DNA from: Streptomyces sp. TG1A-8
Lineage (GTDB): Bacteria > Actinomycetota > Actinomycetes > Streptomycetales > Streptomycetaceae
Length of the DNA stretch: 64,000 nucleotides
Direction: 5' to 3'
Assembly (NCBI RefSeq): GCF_030499535.1
Contig: NZ_JASTLB010000001.1
Span: 1,612,001 to 1,676,000, forward strand
Shown: positions 50,335 through 63,302 of the stretch, piece after piece
Layout: each line of letters starts with the position of its first letter
How positions within the stretch are numbered: the stretch's first letter is position 1
Notes under the pieces: model-generated
What the model was told of the DNA's origin: nothing
Database searches by the model: none
The model's input: the letters and a program-made list of their open reading frames with translations, nothing else
Made by a program: the position numbers and the translations under genes

Positions 50335-51111
50335 CCGTGCACCGCCTTCCGTCCCCGGACCTTCCCCGTCCCAACGATCAAGGAAGGGTACTCCGGGAGC
50401 GGTGGGCGGTGCAGCCGGATGGACAGGTCGGTTCTCCGGCCGGTGTACCCAACTCCTCGACCGCCGGTGGACGTTCCGCCCCGACGGCGCGTGGGGAGCG
50501 AGCGGGTCCGCGGCGGTCGCGCCCCCGGGCGCGACCGGCGGTCCGCCGGTCCCCGCCGCGGGCGGCGCGGCGGGGCGCCGCGTCGGTCCGGACCACCGGG
50601 TGAGCGGTGGCCCGGCCGCCGGCCTCCTCGCCGGGCGAAGCGGCCGCCCCGGTGCCCGGCGGGGCGGCCGGCGGACCTCTGTTCGATCCGGCGGGCGGCA
50701 CCCGGCCGGGCCCGGTCCGGCCCCGGGACCCCGCCCGGACCCCGTCCCGACTGCCCGGCGCCCCGGCCGGCCGCTCCCCCGGGCCCCGCCGATGCATCCG
50801 CCCCCGCCGGACCGGGCAGGGTGACCACGACCGGCCGGCCCGGCGGTCCCGGCCGCCGCCGGGGCCGTCCCGGCCACCCCCTTCCCGAGATGGCGGTGCA
50901 CTGTTCCGCGCAGGTCCTCCCCCCGGTTTCCCCCACGTTCCCGGCGTGGATGTCGGCCCCACTGGTTCGGCACACGGCGGGTACTAGAGACGCCGTATGC
51001 ACTGGTCGGTCGGTGGGAGGGACCTGCCTCACGGGAGGTTCCCCCACTTTCGGGGAGACTCGAAGTCCACGCGCCCCCCTCGGGGGCTGAACACCTGGAA
51101 GAGTCGTGTCC
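50335..51111. other. 777-base divergent gap before glgX
   Basis: Frames across this stretch have no ribosome-binding sites and an even GC distribution, so I see no gene. It contains a TACTAG element (50984-50989) and small dyads CGGGAGGTTCCCC and CCCCCCTCGGGGG ahead of glgX. One of these may be part of its promoter. Confidence 0.45.
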
Positions 51112-53220
<2,109 letters not shown>

Positions 53221-53229
53221 CCGGGCCGG

Positions 53230-53258
53230 GAGCGGGGGCCGGCCGACGGCCCCCGCTC
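53230..53258 (+). terminator. hairpin terminator after glgX
   Basis: GAGCGGGGGCCG, a 5-base loop and the exact complement form a 12-bp stem. glgX and treY are therefore probably separate transcripts. Confidence 0.8.
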
Positions 53259-53346
53259 CTCCTCCGGTGCGAGGGCGGGCGCGCGTGCGGGGGTCCGTCG
53301 CAGGAACGGTGACACGAAAACCGGCGGGCTGGGTACGTAGCTCTCC

Positions 53347-55716
53347 ATGACTTCTGCGCCCCCCGGCCCCCCGGTGCCCACGGCCACCTACCGGTTGCAG
53401 CTCCAGCCCGCGTTCCCGTTCGCCGCCGCCGCGGCGGCCGTACCGTACCTGGCGTCGCTCGGCGTCTCGCACCTGCACCTGTCCCCCGTGCTGGAGGCCG
53501 TCCCGGGTTCCACGCACGGCTACGACGTGGTGGACCCCACCCGCGTGCGCGAGGAGCTCGGCGGCGAGGAGGGGCTGCGCGCGCTGTCCGGCACCGCGCG
53601 GGAGCACGGGCTGGGCCTGGTGGTGGACATCGTGCCGAACCACATGGCCATGGCGCCCGGCCACAACCGGGCCCTGTGGGAGGTGCTGCGCGAGGGCCCC
53701 GCATCGCCCTACGCGCGCTGGTTCGACATCGACTGGGACGCCCAGGACGGCCGGGTGCTGCTGCCCGTGCTCGGCGGACCGCTCGGGGGCGAGCTGGACC
53801 GGCTGGTGGTCGACGGCGGCGTCCTGCGCTACCACGACCACGTCTTCCCGCTCCGCGCGGGCACCGAGCACCTGCCGCTGCCCCGGCTGCTGGCCGCGCA
53901 GTGGTACCGCCCGGTGTGGTGGCGGCTGGCCCGCACCGAGCTGAACTACCGCCGCTTCTTCAGCATCTCCGAGCTGATCGGGGTGCGGGTGGAGGACCCG
54001 GAGGTGTTCGCGGCCACCCACGCCAAGATCCTCCAGCTGCTGGCGGAGGGCGTGGTCGACGGGCTGCGGATCGACCACCCCGACGGGCTCGCCGACCCCG
54101 GCGGCTACCTGGCGCGGCTGCACGGGGCGAGCGGCGGGCGCTGGACGGTGGTGGAGAAGATCCTCGCCGACGGCGAGCGCCTGCCGGCCTCCTGGCCCGT
54201 CGCGGGCACCACCGGCTACGACGCCCTGCGCCACGTCGACGGCCTGTTCACGGACCGCGCCGGGGCCGCAGACCTGCTGGAGCGCTACCGTACCTTCGCG
54301 GCCCCGCAGGCGGACCGCGGCGGCGACTGGGACGCCACGGTCCGGCGGGCCGCCTACAAGGTCCTCACGCACGAACTGGCCACCGAGACCGACCGGCTGA
54401 CCCGGGTGGCCGCCCGGCTGTGCGCGGCCTCGCCGGACCTCACCCTGCGCGACCGGGCGCCCTGGGCCCTGCGGACCGCCCTGGAGGAGCTGCTGGTGCG
54501 GCTGCGGGTCTACCGGCCGTACGACGACGAGGACGCCTCCGCCGTCATCACCCCGGAGGCCGCCGAGGAGGCCCGGCTGGCGTTCGTGGTGCCCGAGGAG
54601 GCCGAGGCCGTCGACATCGTGCGCCGGCTCCTGGTCGAGCCGCCCGGGGACCCGGCGGCCCCGGACCACGCCGACCGGGTGGAGTTCCGCACCCGGTTCG
54701 CGCAGACCTCCTCGGCCCTGCGCGCCAAGTCGGTGGAGGACACGGCGTTCTACCGCTACGTGCCGCTGCTGTCGGCGACCGAGGTGGGCGGCGATCCGGG
54801 CCGGCCGGGCGTGTCCGTGGAGGACTTCCACGCGTACTGCGCCCGCCTGCAGCGGGACTGGCCGCTCACCGGCACCGTCGTCTCCACGCACGACACCAAG
54901 CGCAGCGCCGACGTGCGCGCCGCGCTGGCCGTGCTCACGCAGTGCCCGGGGCGCTGGGCGCAGGTGCTGGCCGAGGTGACCCGGGCCGAGGGGGGCGCGC
55001 CGGACGGACAGCTGGCCTGGGCGGCCTGGCAGACGGTGTTCGGGCTGGGTCCGGCGGCGCAGGAGCGGGTCCAGGAGGCGCTGCTGAAGCACGTCCGCGA
55101 GGCCGGCATGTACACGAGCTGGACGGAGCAGGAGCCGCCGTACGAGGAGGCGGTGGCGGCCTTCGTCGCGGCGGGGCCGTGCGGGCCGCCCGGCGAGCGC
55201 GTGGCCGCCTTCCGCGAGTCGCTGGAGCCGCACGTGCGGGCCAACGTCCTCGGCACCGCGCTGGTGCACCTGACGATGCCGGGGGTGCCGGACGTCTACC
55301 AGGGCACGGAGGGCGAGTACCGGGCGCTGGTGGACCCGGACAACCGGCGCCCGGCGGCGTTCCCCACCGAGGTGCCCGGCGAGAAGGACGCGCTGACGGC
55401 GGCGGCGCTGCGGCTCCGTGCCCGGCGGCCCGGCGCCTTCGGCGCGGCGGCGGCGTACGAGCCGCTCACCGCGGACGGTCCGGCTGCCGGGCACTGCGTG
55501 GCGTTCGCGCGCTCCGGCGAGGTGGTCACGGCGGTGACCCGGCTGTCGCTGGGGCTGGCCGAGGCGGGCGGCTGGCACGGGACGCGGCTGGAGCTGCCGC
55601 CCGGGCGGTGGACGGACGTGCTGACGCCCGGCCGGGAGTTCACCGGGCACGTGCACCTCGCGGACCTCTTCGAACCGCTGCCGGTGGCGCTGCTGGAGCG
55701 TGCCGACGGGAGCTGA
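53347..55716 (+). CDS. treY: malto-oligosyltrehalose synthase
   Basis: The 789-residue GH13 enzyme converts the reducing-end alpha-1,4 linkage of maltodextrins to alpha,alpha-1,1. Diagnostic stretches are TATYRLQLQPAFPF, SPVLEAVPGSTHGYDVVDP, DIVPNHMA, GLRIDHPDGLADPGGYL (nucleophile Asp), VVEKILADGERLP (acid/base Glu), AFYRYVPLLSATEVGG and STHDTKRSADVRAAL. It is cytoplasmic, and its product is the substrate of TreZ (58784-60529). The first ATG (53347) has no strong Shine-Dalgarno sequence. Confidence 0.94.
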   Translation: MTSAPPGPPVPTATYRLQLQPAFPFAAAAAAVPYLASLGVSHLHLSPVLEAVPGSTHGYDVVDPTRVREELGGEEGLRALSGTAREHGLGLVVDIVPNHMAMAPGHNRALWEVLREGPASPYARWFDIDWDAQDGRVLLPVLGGPLGGELDRLVVDGGVLRYHDHVFPLRAGTEHLPLPRLLAAQWYRPVWWRLARTELNYRRFFSISELIGVRVEDPEVFAATHAKILQLLAEGVVDGLRIDHPDGLADPGGYLARLHGASGGRWTVVEKILADGERLPASWPVAGTTGYDALRHVDGLFTDRAGAADLLERYRTFAAPQADRGGDWDATVRRAAYKVLTHELATETDRLTRVAARLCAASPDLTLRDRAPWALRTALEELLVRLRVYRPYDDEDASAVITPEAAEEARLAFVVPEEAEAVDIVRRLLVEPPGDPAAPDHADRVEFRTRFAQTSSALRAKSVEDTAFYRYVPLLSATEVGGDPGRPGVSVEDFHAYCARLQRDWPLTGTVVSTHDTKRSADVRAALAVLTQCPGRWAQVLAEVTRAEGGAPDGQLAWAAWQTVFGLGPAAQERVQEALLKHVREAGMYTSWTEQEPPYEEAVAAFVAAGPCGPPGERVAAFRESLEPHVRANVLGTALVHLTMPGVPDVYQGTEGEYRALVDPDNRRPAAFPTEVPGEKDALTAAALRLRARRPGAFGAAAAYEPLTADGPAAGHCVAFARSGEVVTAVTRLSLGLAEAGGWHGTRLELPPGRWTDVLTPGREFTGHVHLADLFEPLPVALLERADGS

Positions 55717-56148
55717 GCGGCCGGCGCGTGCCCGGCGGGCCGCGGCGCCGGCCGGGCCGCGGCGCCCCTCCGCCGGGACGGGTGGGGCGGCCGTCCGGGG
55801 GACGGGCCGGACGGTGCCGCGGACGGCGATCCCGGCGCGTGGCGGGGGCGCGCGTGGCGGGGGCGCGCGTGGCGGGGGCGCGCGTGGCGGGGCCGGACGC
55901 CCCGGCGGCGACCGGCGGGAGCGGACAGGCCCGCCCGGCCCGCGGACACGGCCCGGCCCGGCCCGGCCCGGCCGACGCTGCGGGAGACGGCCGGCGGGGC
56001 GCTCCGGACACGGGCGGGGCGCGGCCCGCGCGGCACCGACCGCGCCGGGCGCCCCGCGAACCCTTACCCGCCCGTGCTTGACAGTTCATCCAGGCCGTGC
56101 GGCACTGGGAGGGCGAAGCCGGGCGGAAGCAATCGGGGGTGAGTCTCC
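55717..56148. other. 432-base low-complexity gap between treY and the M14 gene
   Basis: The gap holds two near-adjacent copies of GGGCCGCGGCGCC (from about 55739), a 15-base tandem repeat (55835-55892), a run of GGCCC pentamers (about 55949-55973) and, near its end, TTGACA (56078-56083). The last could be the -35 of the M14 gene, but its -10 position (GGCACT) is poor. No gene is seen. Confidence 0.5.
55835..55892 (+). repeat. four tandem copies of a 15-base unit
   Basis: GCGCGTGGCGGGG recurs exactly every 15 bases, at 55835, 55850, 55865 and 55880. Confidence 0.9.
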
Positions 56149-57390
56149 GTGCCGGAGGTGCGCTACCCCAGCGTTCCCGAACTGGTCGCGTCCGCGCGGG
56201 TGCTGGCCGCTCGGGAGCCCGGGCTCTGCGCGCTGCGGCAGATCGGCGTCTCGCGGGCCGGCCGGCCCCTGCACCTGCTGTCGGTGGGGCACGACCGCCA
56301 GGCGGTGCTGGTGGTGGCGGGCGCCCACGCCAACGAACCGGCCGGCGGCTCCACCGTGCGGTTGCTGGCCGGCCGGGTGCTGGCGGAGCGGGAGCTGCGG
56401 GCGGACACCTCCTGGCACTTCCTGCTGTGCGCGGATCCGGACGGGGCGAGCCTGCACGTCACCCCGGCGCCGCGCAGCCTGCTCGACTACCACCTGGGCT
56501 TCTACCGGCCGACGGGCGCGGAGCAGCCTGAGTGGTCACCGGCGGTGCTGCCCCCGGACCGCCTGCCGCCCGAGACGCGGGCGCTGACCGGGGTGATCGA
56601 CGAGCTGCGACCGTACCTGCAGGTGACGCTGCACGGCACGGATCTGGGGGGCAGCTGGGTGCAGTTGACCGAGGACCTGCCGGGGCTGGCGGAGCCGTTC
56701 GCCAAGTCCGCGGCGCAGCTGCACATCCCGGTGGAGACGGGCGCCTCGGACGCCGCGGGCTGGCCGGCCTCGGGGCCGGGGGTGCACGTGATGCCGGGGC
56801 CGGAGCGGGGTGCGGCCTACCCGAGCATGCCGGACGACGCGCGGCACAGCACCTGGTACCACGCCCACCGGTACGGCGGGCTGACGGCCGTGGTGGAGGT
56901 GCCGATGTGGGCCAGCGACCTGGTGGACGACCCGGCACCGCACCCGGCGCCGGCGGCGGCGATACGGCGGCTGGCGGGGCGGCTGCTGCGGGACGCGTGG
57001 GAGGTGGAGCGGGTCCTGGCCGAGGCGCTGCCCCGGCTGGACGGGCCGGACGGGCCGCTGCTGCGGGCCGCGCGGTGGGCGCTGGAGCTGGTGCCGGGCC
57101 TGGCGCGGGACTGGACGCACACACCGCCGGCCGCGACGACGATGGCGTACGTGGGCAGTGTGGACGCCTTCGGACGGCGGCTGCCGCTGCGGGCGGCGGC
57201 GATGCTGCTGCGGGTGCTGCGGGAGGCGGACGACCGGGCGGCCCCGCGGCTGGAGCAGCTCGTCGCCGCCTGGTCGGAGGCGTTCGCGGAGCGGTTCCGG
57301 GCCCGCTGGGTGCCGTTGGAGCACCAGGTGGAGCACCAGTCCCGGACGGTGCTGGTGGCGGCGCGGCAGGCTCGCGGGCGAGTGGCGTGA
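56149..57390 (+). CDS. M14 family zinc carboxypeptidase
   Basis: The 413-residue protein has the M14 fold with the zinc motif GAHANEP (H-x-x-E), a third ligand in VTLHGTD and the catalytic Glu in TAVVEVPMW. It has no signal peptide, so it acts in the cytoplasm, unlike secreted digestive carboxypeptidases. Cytoplasmic members cleave peptidoglycan peptides or deacylate amino acids. The substrate is unknown. The GTG start follows GGGGGTGAG. It lies convergent to a subtilisin-inhibitor gene. Confidence 0.83.
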   Translation: MPEVRYPSVPELVASARVLAAREPGLCALRQIGVSRAGRPLHLLSVGHDRQAVLVVAGAHANEPAGGSTVRLLAGRVLAERELRADTSWHFLLCADPDGASLHVTPAPRSLLDYHLGFYRPTGAEQPEWSPAVLPPDRLPPETRALTGVIDELRPYLQVTLHGTDLGGSWVQLTEDLPGLAEPFAKSAAQLHIPVETGASDAAGWPASGPGVHVMPGPERGAAYPSMPDDARHSTWYHAHRYGGLTAVVEVPMWASDLVDDPAPHPAPAAAIRRLAGRLLRDAWEVERVLAEALPRLDGPDGPLLRAARWALELVPGLARDWTHTPPAATTMAYVGSVDAFGRRLPLRAAAMLLRVLREADDRAAPRLEQLVAAWSEAFAERFRARWVPLEHQVEHQSRTVLVAARQARGRVA

Positions 57391-57394
57391 GGCA

Positions 57395-57418
57395 GGGGCG
57401 GCGCCGTGGCGCCGCCCC
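57395..57418. terminator. bidirectional hairpin between convergent genes
   Basis: GGGGCGGCGCC, two bases and the exact complement form an 11-bp stem, 4 bases after the M14 gene stop and 19 bases from the inhibitor gene stop. Confidence 0.75.
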
Positions 57419-57437
57419 GTCCGGTTCCGGCGCGGGC

Positions 57438-57851
57438 TCAGCCGTCGAGGGCGAAGACCGATCCGGTCCGGGCGTGCATCACGCACTCGCTGGAGTAGGT
57501 CTCCTCCTGGTCGACGTCCCGTCCGTTCCAGCGCCCGCGCGCGCGGGCGGTCACCGGGGCGTAGATCATCGGGCAGTGGACCGTCCTGGCCGGGACGCGG
57601 CCGATGTCGCCGTCCGCGGCCGTGAGGTCGGCGCAGGCCTGCGCGGCGTGCGCGTGTCCTCGCGGCGGGTCGCACAGCAGCAGCGTGCTGCGCGCTTCAC
57701 TGGCGCGGGCGTCGCTGCGGGTGACGGTGAGGTAGAGCCAGTTGCCGGGAAGCGCGTCGCGGGCCGCCGCCTGGGCCGGCCCCGCCGCGAGGAGGCCGGC
57801 GACGGCGAGCAGGGCGCCGAGGGCCGCGGTCGCTCGGGTGGTGTGCGTCAT
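57438..57851 (-). CDS. Streptomyces subtilisin inhibitor-like (SSI) secreted protein
   Basis: The ATG at 57851 gives 137 residues with a signal peptide cut near AAGPAQA. The mature protein carries the SSI pattern: two disulfide pairs (LLCDPP with ACADL; HCPMIY with SECVMH). The reactive loop CPMIYAPV places Met at P1, as in classic SSI. The end is TGSVFALDG. It should be a dimeric extracellular inhibitor of subtilisin-like proteases, possibly controlling the cell's own secreted proteases during development. Its leader has only a weak Shine-Dalgarno sequence. Confidence 0.88.
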   Translation of the reverse strand: MTHTTRATAALGALLAVAGLLAAGPAQAAARDALPGNWLYLTVTRSDARASEARSTLLLCDPPRGHAHAAQACADLTAADGDIGRVPARTVHCPMIYAPVTARARGRWNGRDVDQEETYSSECVMHARTGSVFALDG

Positions 57852-58052
57852 GTCCGGTGCATCGGCACACCGTGCCGCGTTCCCCACCCCGCTCACCCGA
57901 ACGGGACACCGCGCGCGACGCGGTGGCACTCGTGTTCGGGTCCGTGGAACGCCGCCCGGGCCCGCCGCCGGGCCGGTGCGTGCGGGGCGGGGTGCCGGCC
58001 GGACCGCGGCCCGCGCACGGGGCGGGGACCGGATCCGGAACGCGGGCCCGGC

Positions 58053-58604
58053 TCAGCGCCCGGCGAGCCGGAAGGCGGCCCGGCCGAAGGCGACCTGGTC
58101 GCCCTCGCGGACGACGACGGCGCCGATCACGCGGCGGCCGTTGACGGTGGTGCCGTTGGTGGAACCGAGGTCCCGGAGCACCCACACGCCGCCCTGGCGG
58201 CGCAGCTCGGCGTGCACGCGGGAGACCGTGTCGTGGTTCAGGCGCAGCCCGTTCGCCGGGTCGCGCCCGATGCGCAGCGGATGGCCGCCCGCCGGGTGCG
58301 GCAGCAGCAGCTTCGGCAGCCGCTCGGCCTGCCAGGCCCGGCGCAGCCGCACGGTGAAGCCGGAGACGGCCTCGACGGTGCCGAGCACCGCGCGGGAGAG
58401 GCGGTTCTCGCGGGGCAGGTCGGCGGTGAGGACGGCGAGTTCGTCGGCGCGGCGCGCGGCGAGCGCCAGCTCCATGCGGCGCACGAACGTGTCGTGCGAC
58501 AGCCGGCCCACGGCGACGCCGTCTCGCAGCACCTGCAGCGCCTTGTCGCGCTCCGCGTCGGACAGCCGCGCGGGGTACGTGGGGAACTCGAAGGACGACG
58601 TCAC
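58053..58604 (-). CDS. DUF1707-FHA domain protein
   Basis: The GTG at 58604 opens 183 residues with no Shine-Dalgarno sequence; GACAAT 12 bases upstream could be a -10 for a leaderless transcript. Residues ~10-62 match DUF1707 (ARLSDAERDKALQVLRDGVAVGRLSHDTF...ELAVLTADLP). Residues ~105-183 form an FHA domain with GRDPANGLRL, HDTVSRVHAEL and DLGSTNGTTVNG, which binds phosphothreonine. There is no membrane helix. It probably links Ser/Thr kinase signalling to an unknown partner. It diverges from treZ. Confidence 0.86.
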   Translation of the reverse strand: MTSSFEFPTYPARLSDAERDKALQVLRDGVAVGRLSHDTFVRRMELALAARRADELAVLTADLPRENRLSRAVLGTVEAVSGFTVRLRRAWQAERLPKLLLPHPAGGHPLRIGRDPANGLRLNHDTVSRVHAELRRQGGVWVLRDLGSTNGTTVNGRRVIGAVVVREGDQVAFGRAAFRLAGR

Positions 58605-58783
58605 GTTCGTGATTGTCGGACAGCGGACGGCCGGTGTCCAGGAAAGGGGGAATCGGCGCCCGCGCGCGGGCGCGTTCCACGACACCCGCCGGAAAAGGAC
58701 GGACCGGAAAGCGGATTGATCGATTTCGGGGCACGATGAACGGGACGGGCTACATCACGGTGAACAGACGAAGGGGGCCGTCC

Positions 58784-60529
58784 GTGCAGTTCGAGGTGTG
58801 GGCACCGCAGGCGGACCGGGTGACGCTCCAGTGCGACGGCGTCACGCGCGCGATGGAACGCGATCCGGAGCGCGACGGCTGGTGGCGGGGAGAGGCGGAG
58901 GCGTCCGACGGCACGCGGTACGGGTTCGCGCTGGACGGCGGCCCGGTGCTGCCCGACCCGCGCTCGCGCCGCCAGCCGGACGGCCCGGACGGCCTGAGCG
59001 CGGTCGTCGACCACGGGCGGTACGCGTGGCGTGCCGCGTGGGCCGGGCGCCCGCTGCCGGGCGCGGTCCTCTACGAGCTGCACGTGGGCACGTACACCGC
59101 CGGGGGCACCCTGGACGCGGCGGCGGACCGTCTGCAGCACCTGGTGGAACTGGGCGTCACCCACGTGGAGTTGATGCCGTTGTGCCCCTTCCCGGGGCAG
59201 CACGGCTGGGGGTACGAGGGAGTCTCGCTGTGGGCGGTGCACGAGCCCTACGGCGGCCCCGAGGCGCTGAAACGGTTCGTGGACCGGGCGCACGAACTGG
59301 GCCTGGCCGTCGTCCTGGACGTCGTGCACAACCACCTGGGACCGTCGGGCAACTACCTGCCCCTGTTCGGGCCGTACTTCACGGACACGCACCACACGCC
59401 GTGGGGTTCGGCGGTCAACCTGGACGCGCCCGGCTCGGACGAGGTGCGCGCCTACCTCCTGGACAGCGCGCTGGCCTGGCTGCGGGACTACCGGCTCGAC
59501 GGGCTGCGCCTGGACGCGGTGCACGCGCTGTACGACACCCGCGCGCGCCACTTCCTGGAGGAGCTGTCGGCGGCCGTCGACGCCCTCTCCGAGGAGGTGT
59601 CGCGCCCGCTGTACCTGATCGCCGAGTCCGACCTGAACAACCCGAGGTTCATCACCCCGCGCGCGGAGAACGGCCTGGGGCTGCACGCCCAGTGGAACGA
59701 CGACTTCCACCACGCCGTGCACACCGCGCTGACCGGCGAGTCCCAGGGGTACTACGCCGACTTCGCGCGCGCTCCGTTCGCCGCCCTCGCCAAGACGCTC
59801 ACCGGCGGGTACTTCCACGACGGCACGTACTCGAGCTTCCGCGGCCGCGGACACGGCCGGCCGCTGGACCGGGCCCGCGTGGCCGGGCACCGGCTGCTGG
59901 GCTACAGCCAGACCCACGACCAGGTGGGCAACCGCGCCCAGGGCGACCGCCTGTCGGCCCGGCTGTCCCCCGGCCTGCTGGCCTGCGCGGCCGCGCTCGT
60001 GCTGACCGCGCCGTTCACGCCGATGCTGTTCATGGGCGAGGAGTGGGCGGCGGGCACGCCCTGGCAGTTCTTCACCGACCACACGGACCCCGAGCTGGCC
60101 GACGCGGTGCGCCGTGGCAGGCGGCGGGAGTTCGCGGCGCACGGCTGGGCCGAGGAGGACGTGCCGGACCCGCAGGACCCGGCGACCCGGGAGCGGTCCT
60201 GCCTGGACTGGTCGGAGCCGGAACGCGAGCCGCACGCGCGCGTGCTGGACTGGTACCGGCGGCTGATCGCGCTGCGCCACGCGCAGCCGGACCTCACCGA
60301 CCCGGACCTCGCCGACACGAAGGTGGCCTACGACGAGGAGGCCCGCTGGCTGGCGTTCCGGCGCGGGGACCTGCGGGTGGTGGTGAACCTGGGCAAGGAG
60401 CCGGCGGCGGTCCCGCTGGGCACCGGCCGGGTGGAGGTCCTCGCCGCCTGGGATCCGGTCGGGGCGCCGGGCCCGGACGGGTTGCTGCGGGTGTCCGGCG
60501 AGTCGTGCGTGGTGCTGCGGCAGCCCTGA
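58784..60529 (+). CDS. treZ: malto-oligosyltrehalose trehalohydrolase
   Basis: The GTG at 58784 follows AAGGGGG and matches the expected VQFEVWAPQADRV start, giving 581 residues; an ATG at 58736 would add 16. Features are CBM48-like N-terminus, VLYELHVGTYT, LMPLCPFPGQHGWGYEGV, DVVHNHLGPSGNYL, nucleophile Asp in GLRLDAVHALYD, acid/base Glu in LIAESDLNNP, and YSQTHDQVGNRAQGDR. It releases trehalose from the TreY product. With glgX and treY it makes a complete glycogen-to-trehalose route, although treZ is about 3 kb from treY. Confidence 0.94.
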   Translation: MQFEVWAPQADRVTLQCDGVTRAMERDPERDGWWRGEAEASDGTRYGFALDGGPVLPDPRSRRQPDGPDGLSAVVDHGRYAWRAAWAGRPLPGAVLYELHVGTYTAGGTLDAAADRLQHLVELGVTHVELMPLCPFPGQHGWGYEGVSLWAVHEPYGGPEALKRFVDRAHELGLAVVLDVVHNHLGPSGNYLPLFGPYFTDTHHTPWGSAVNLDAPGSDEVRAYLLDSALAWLRDYRLDGLRLDAVHALYDTRARHFLEELSAAVDALSEEVSRPLYLIAESDLNNPRFITPRAENGLGLHAQWNDDFHHAVHTALTGESQGYYADFARAPFAALAKTLTGGYFHDGTYSSFRGRGHGRPLDRARVAGHRLLGYSQTHDQVGNRAQGDRLSARLSPGLLACAAALVLTAPFTPMLFMGEEWAAGTPWQFFTDHTDPELADAVRRGRRREFAAHGWAEEDVPDPQDPATRERSCLDWSEPEREPHARVLDWYRRLIALRHAQPDLTDPDLADTKVAYDEEARWLAFRRGDLRVVVNLGKEPAAVPLGTGRVEVLAAWDPVGAPGPDGLLRVSGESCVVLRQP

Positions 60530-60541
60530 GCCGGCCGCCGG

Positions 60542-60900
60542 CTACGGTGCCGTCCCGGCGTCGTCCCCGGACCCGGTCACCCGCTCCAGCAGGATCGGCT
60601 CCTAGGCACGCCGCAGTTGCTTCCGCAGCGGCGGCAGCGGACCGGCGGCCCGGCCTTCGAGGCGGGCGGCCACGGCGCGGCCCGGCGCTGCGGCTCGGCC
60701 GGCCGGTTCGCGCCGGCCAGCGTGGTGCCGACCGCGCCCGGTCCGATCCCGCAGACCAGCAGCGCGGTGCCGGCGCACAGCCCGGATAGCAGGATCCGGG
60801 CGCGCCGGCCGGGCCGGCGCGCGGCACGCGGGTACCGGGCCGGGCCGGTGGTGGCGCACTCCCGCCGCTCCTGGCCGGGCAGCGGCTCGGGACGCGGCAC
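60542..60900 (-). pseudogene. damaged small membrane/secreted protein gene downstream of geosmin synthase
   Basis: The GTG at 60900 has an excellent Shine-Dalgarno (GGAGGG, 8-base spacing), 61 bases past the geosmin synthase stop. The reading MPRPEPLPGQERRE leads to a hydrophobic helix (LLSGLCAGTALLVCGIGPG) and ANRPAEPQRR. The coding pattern then moves to another frame, GPLPPLRKQLRRA, which meets TAG at 60604-60602. It continues in frame as EPILLERVTGSGDDAGTAP to a final TAG at 60544. One frameshift and one nonsense codon (a CAG would fit) therefore interrupt the gene. Family unknown. Confidence 0.6.
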
Positions 60901-60961
60901 GGTGTGTTCCCTCCGTTCGTCTCCGGCCGGCCTTCCGCCCGCGGTGCGGTGGGCGAGGGCG

Positions 60962-63130
<2,169 letters not shown>

Positions 63131-63302
63131 CTACCCGCGGCTCCGGAGCGCCATCCGCCCCGCGAGGCAGGGTCACACCATCGCGTGAACCATCGGCGAA
63201 ACGCCGGACCCGGGCCGCCGGATGTGACGTCGGGCGGACCGCCCCGCACCGACGGCGCGCCCGCGGCACCGCCCCGTCCGGCGTCCGTCCGGCGGCGCCG
63301 CC

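Noticed and set aside
50676..50690. GTTCGATCC, resembling a tRNA T-loop
   Set aside because: No matching acceptor, D-loop or anticodon arms can be drawn around it.
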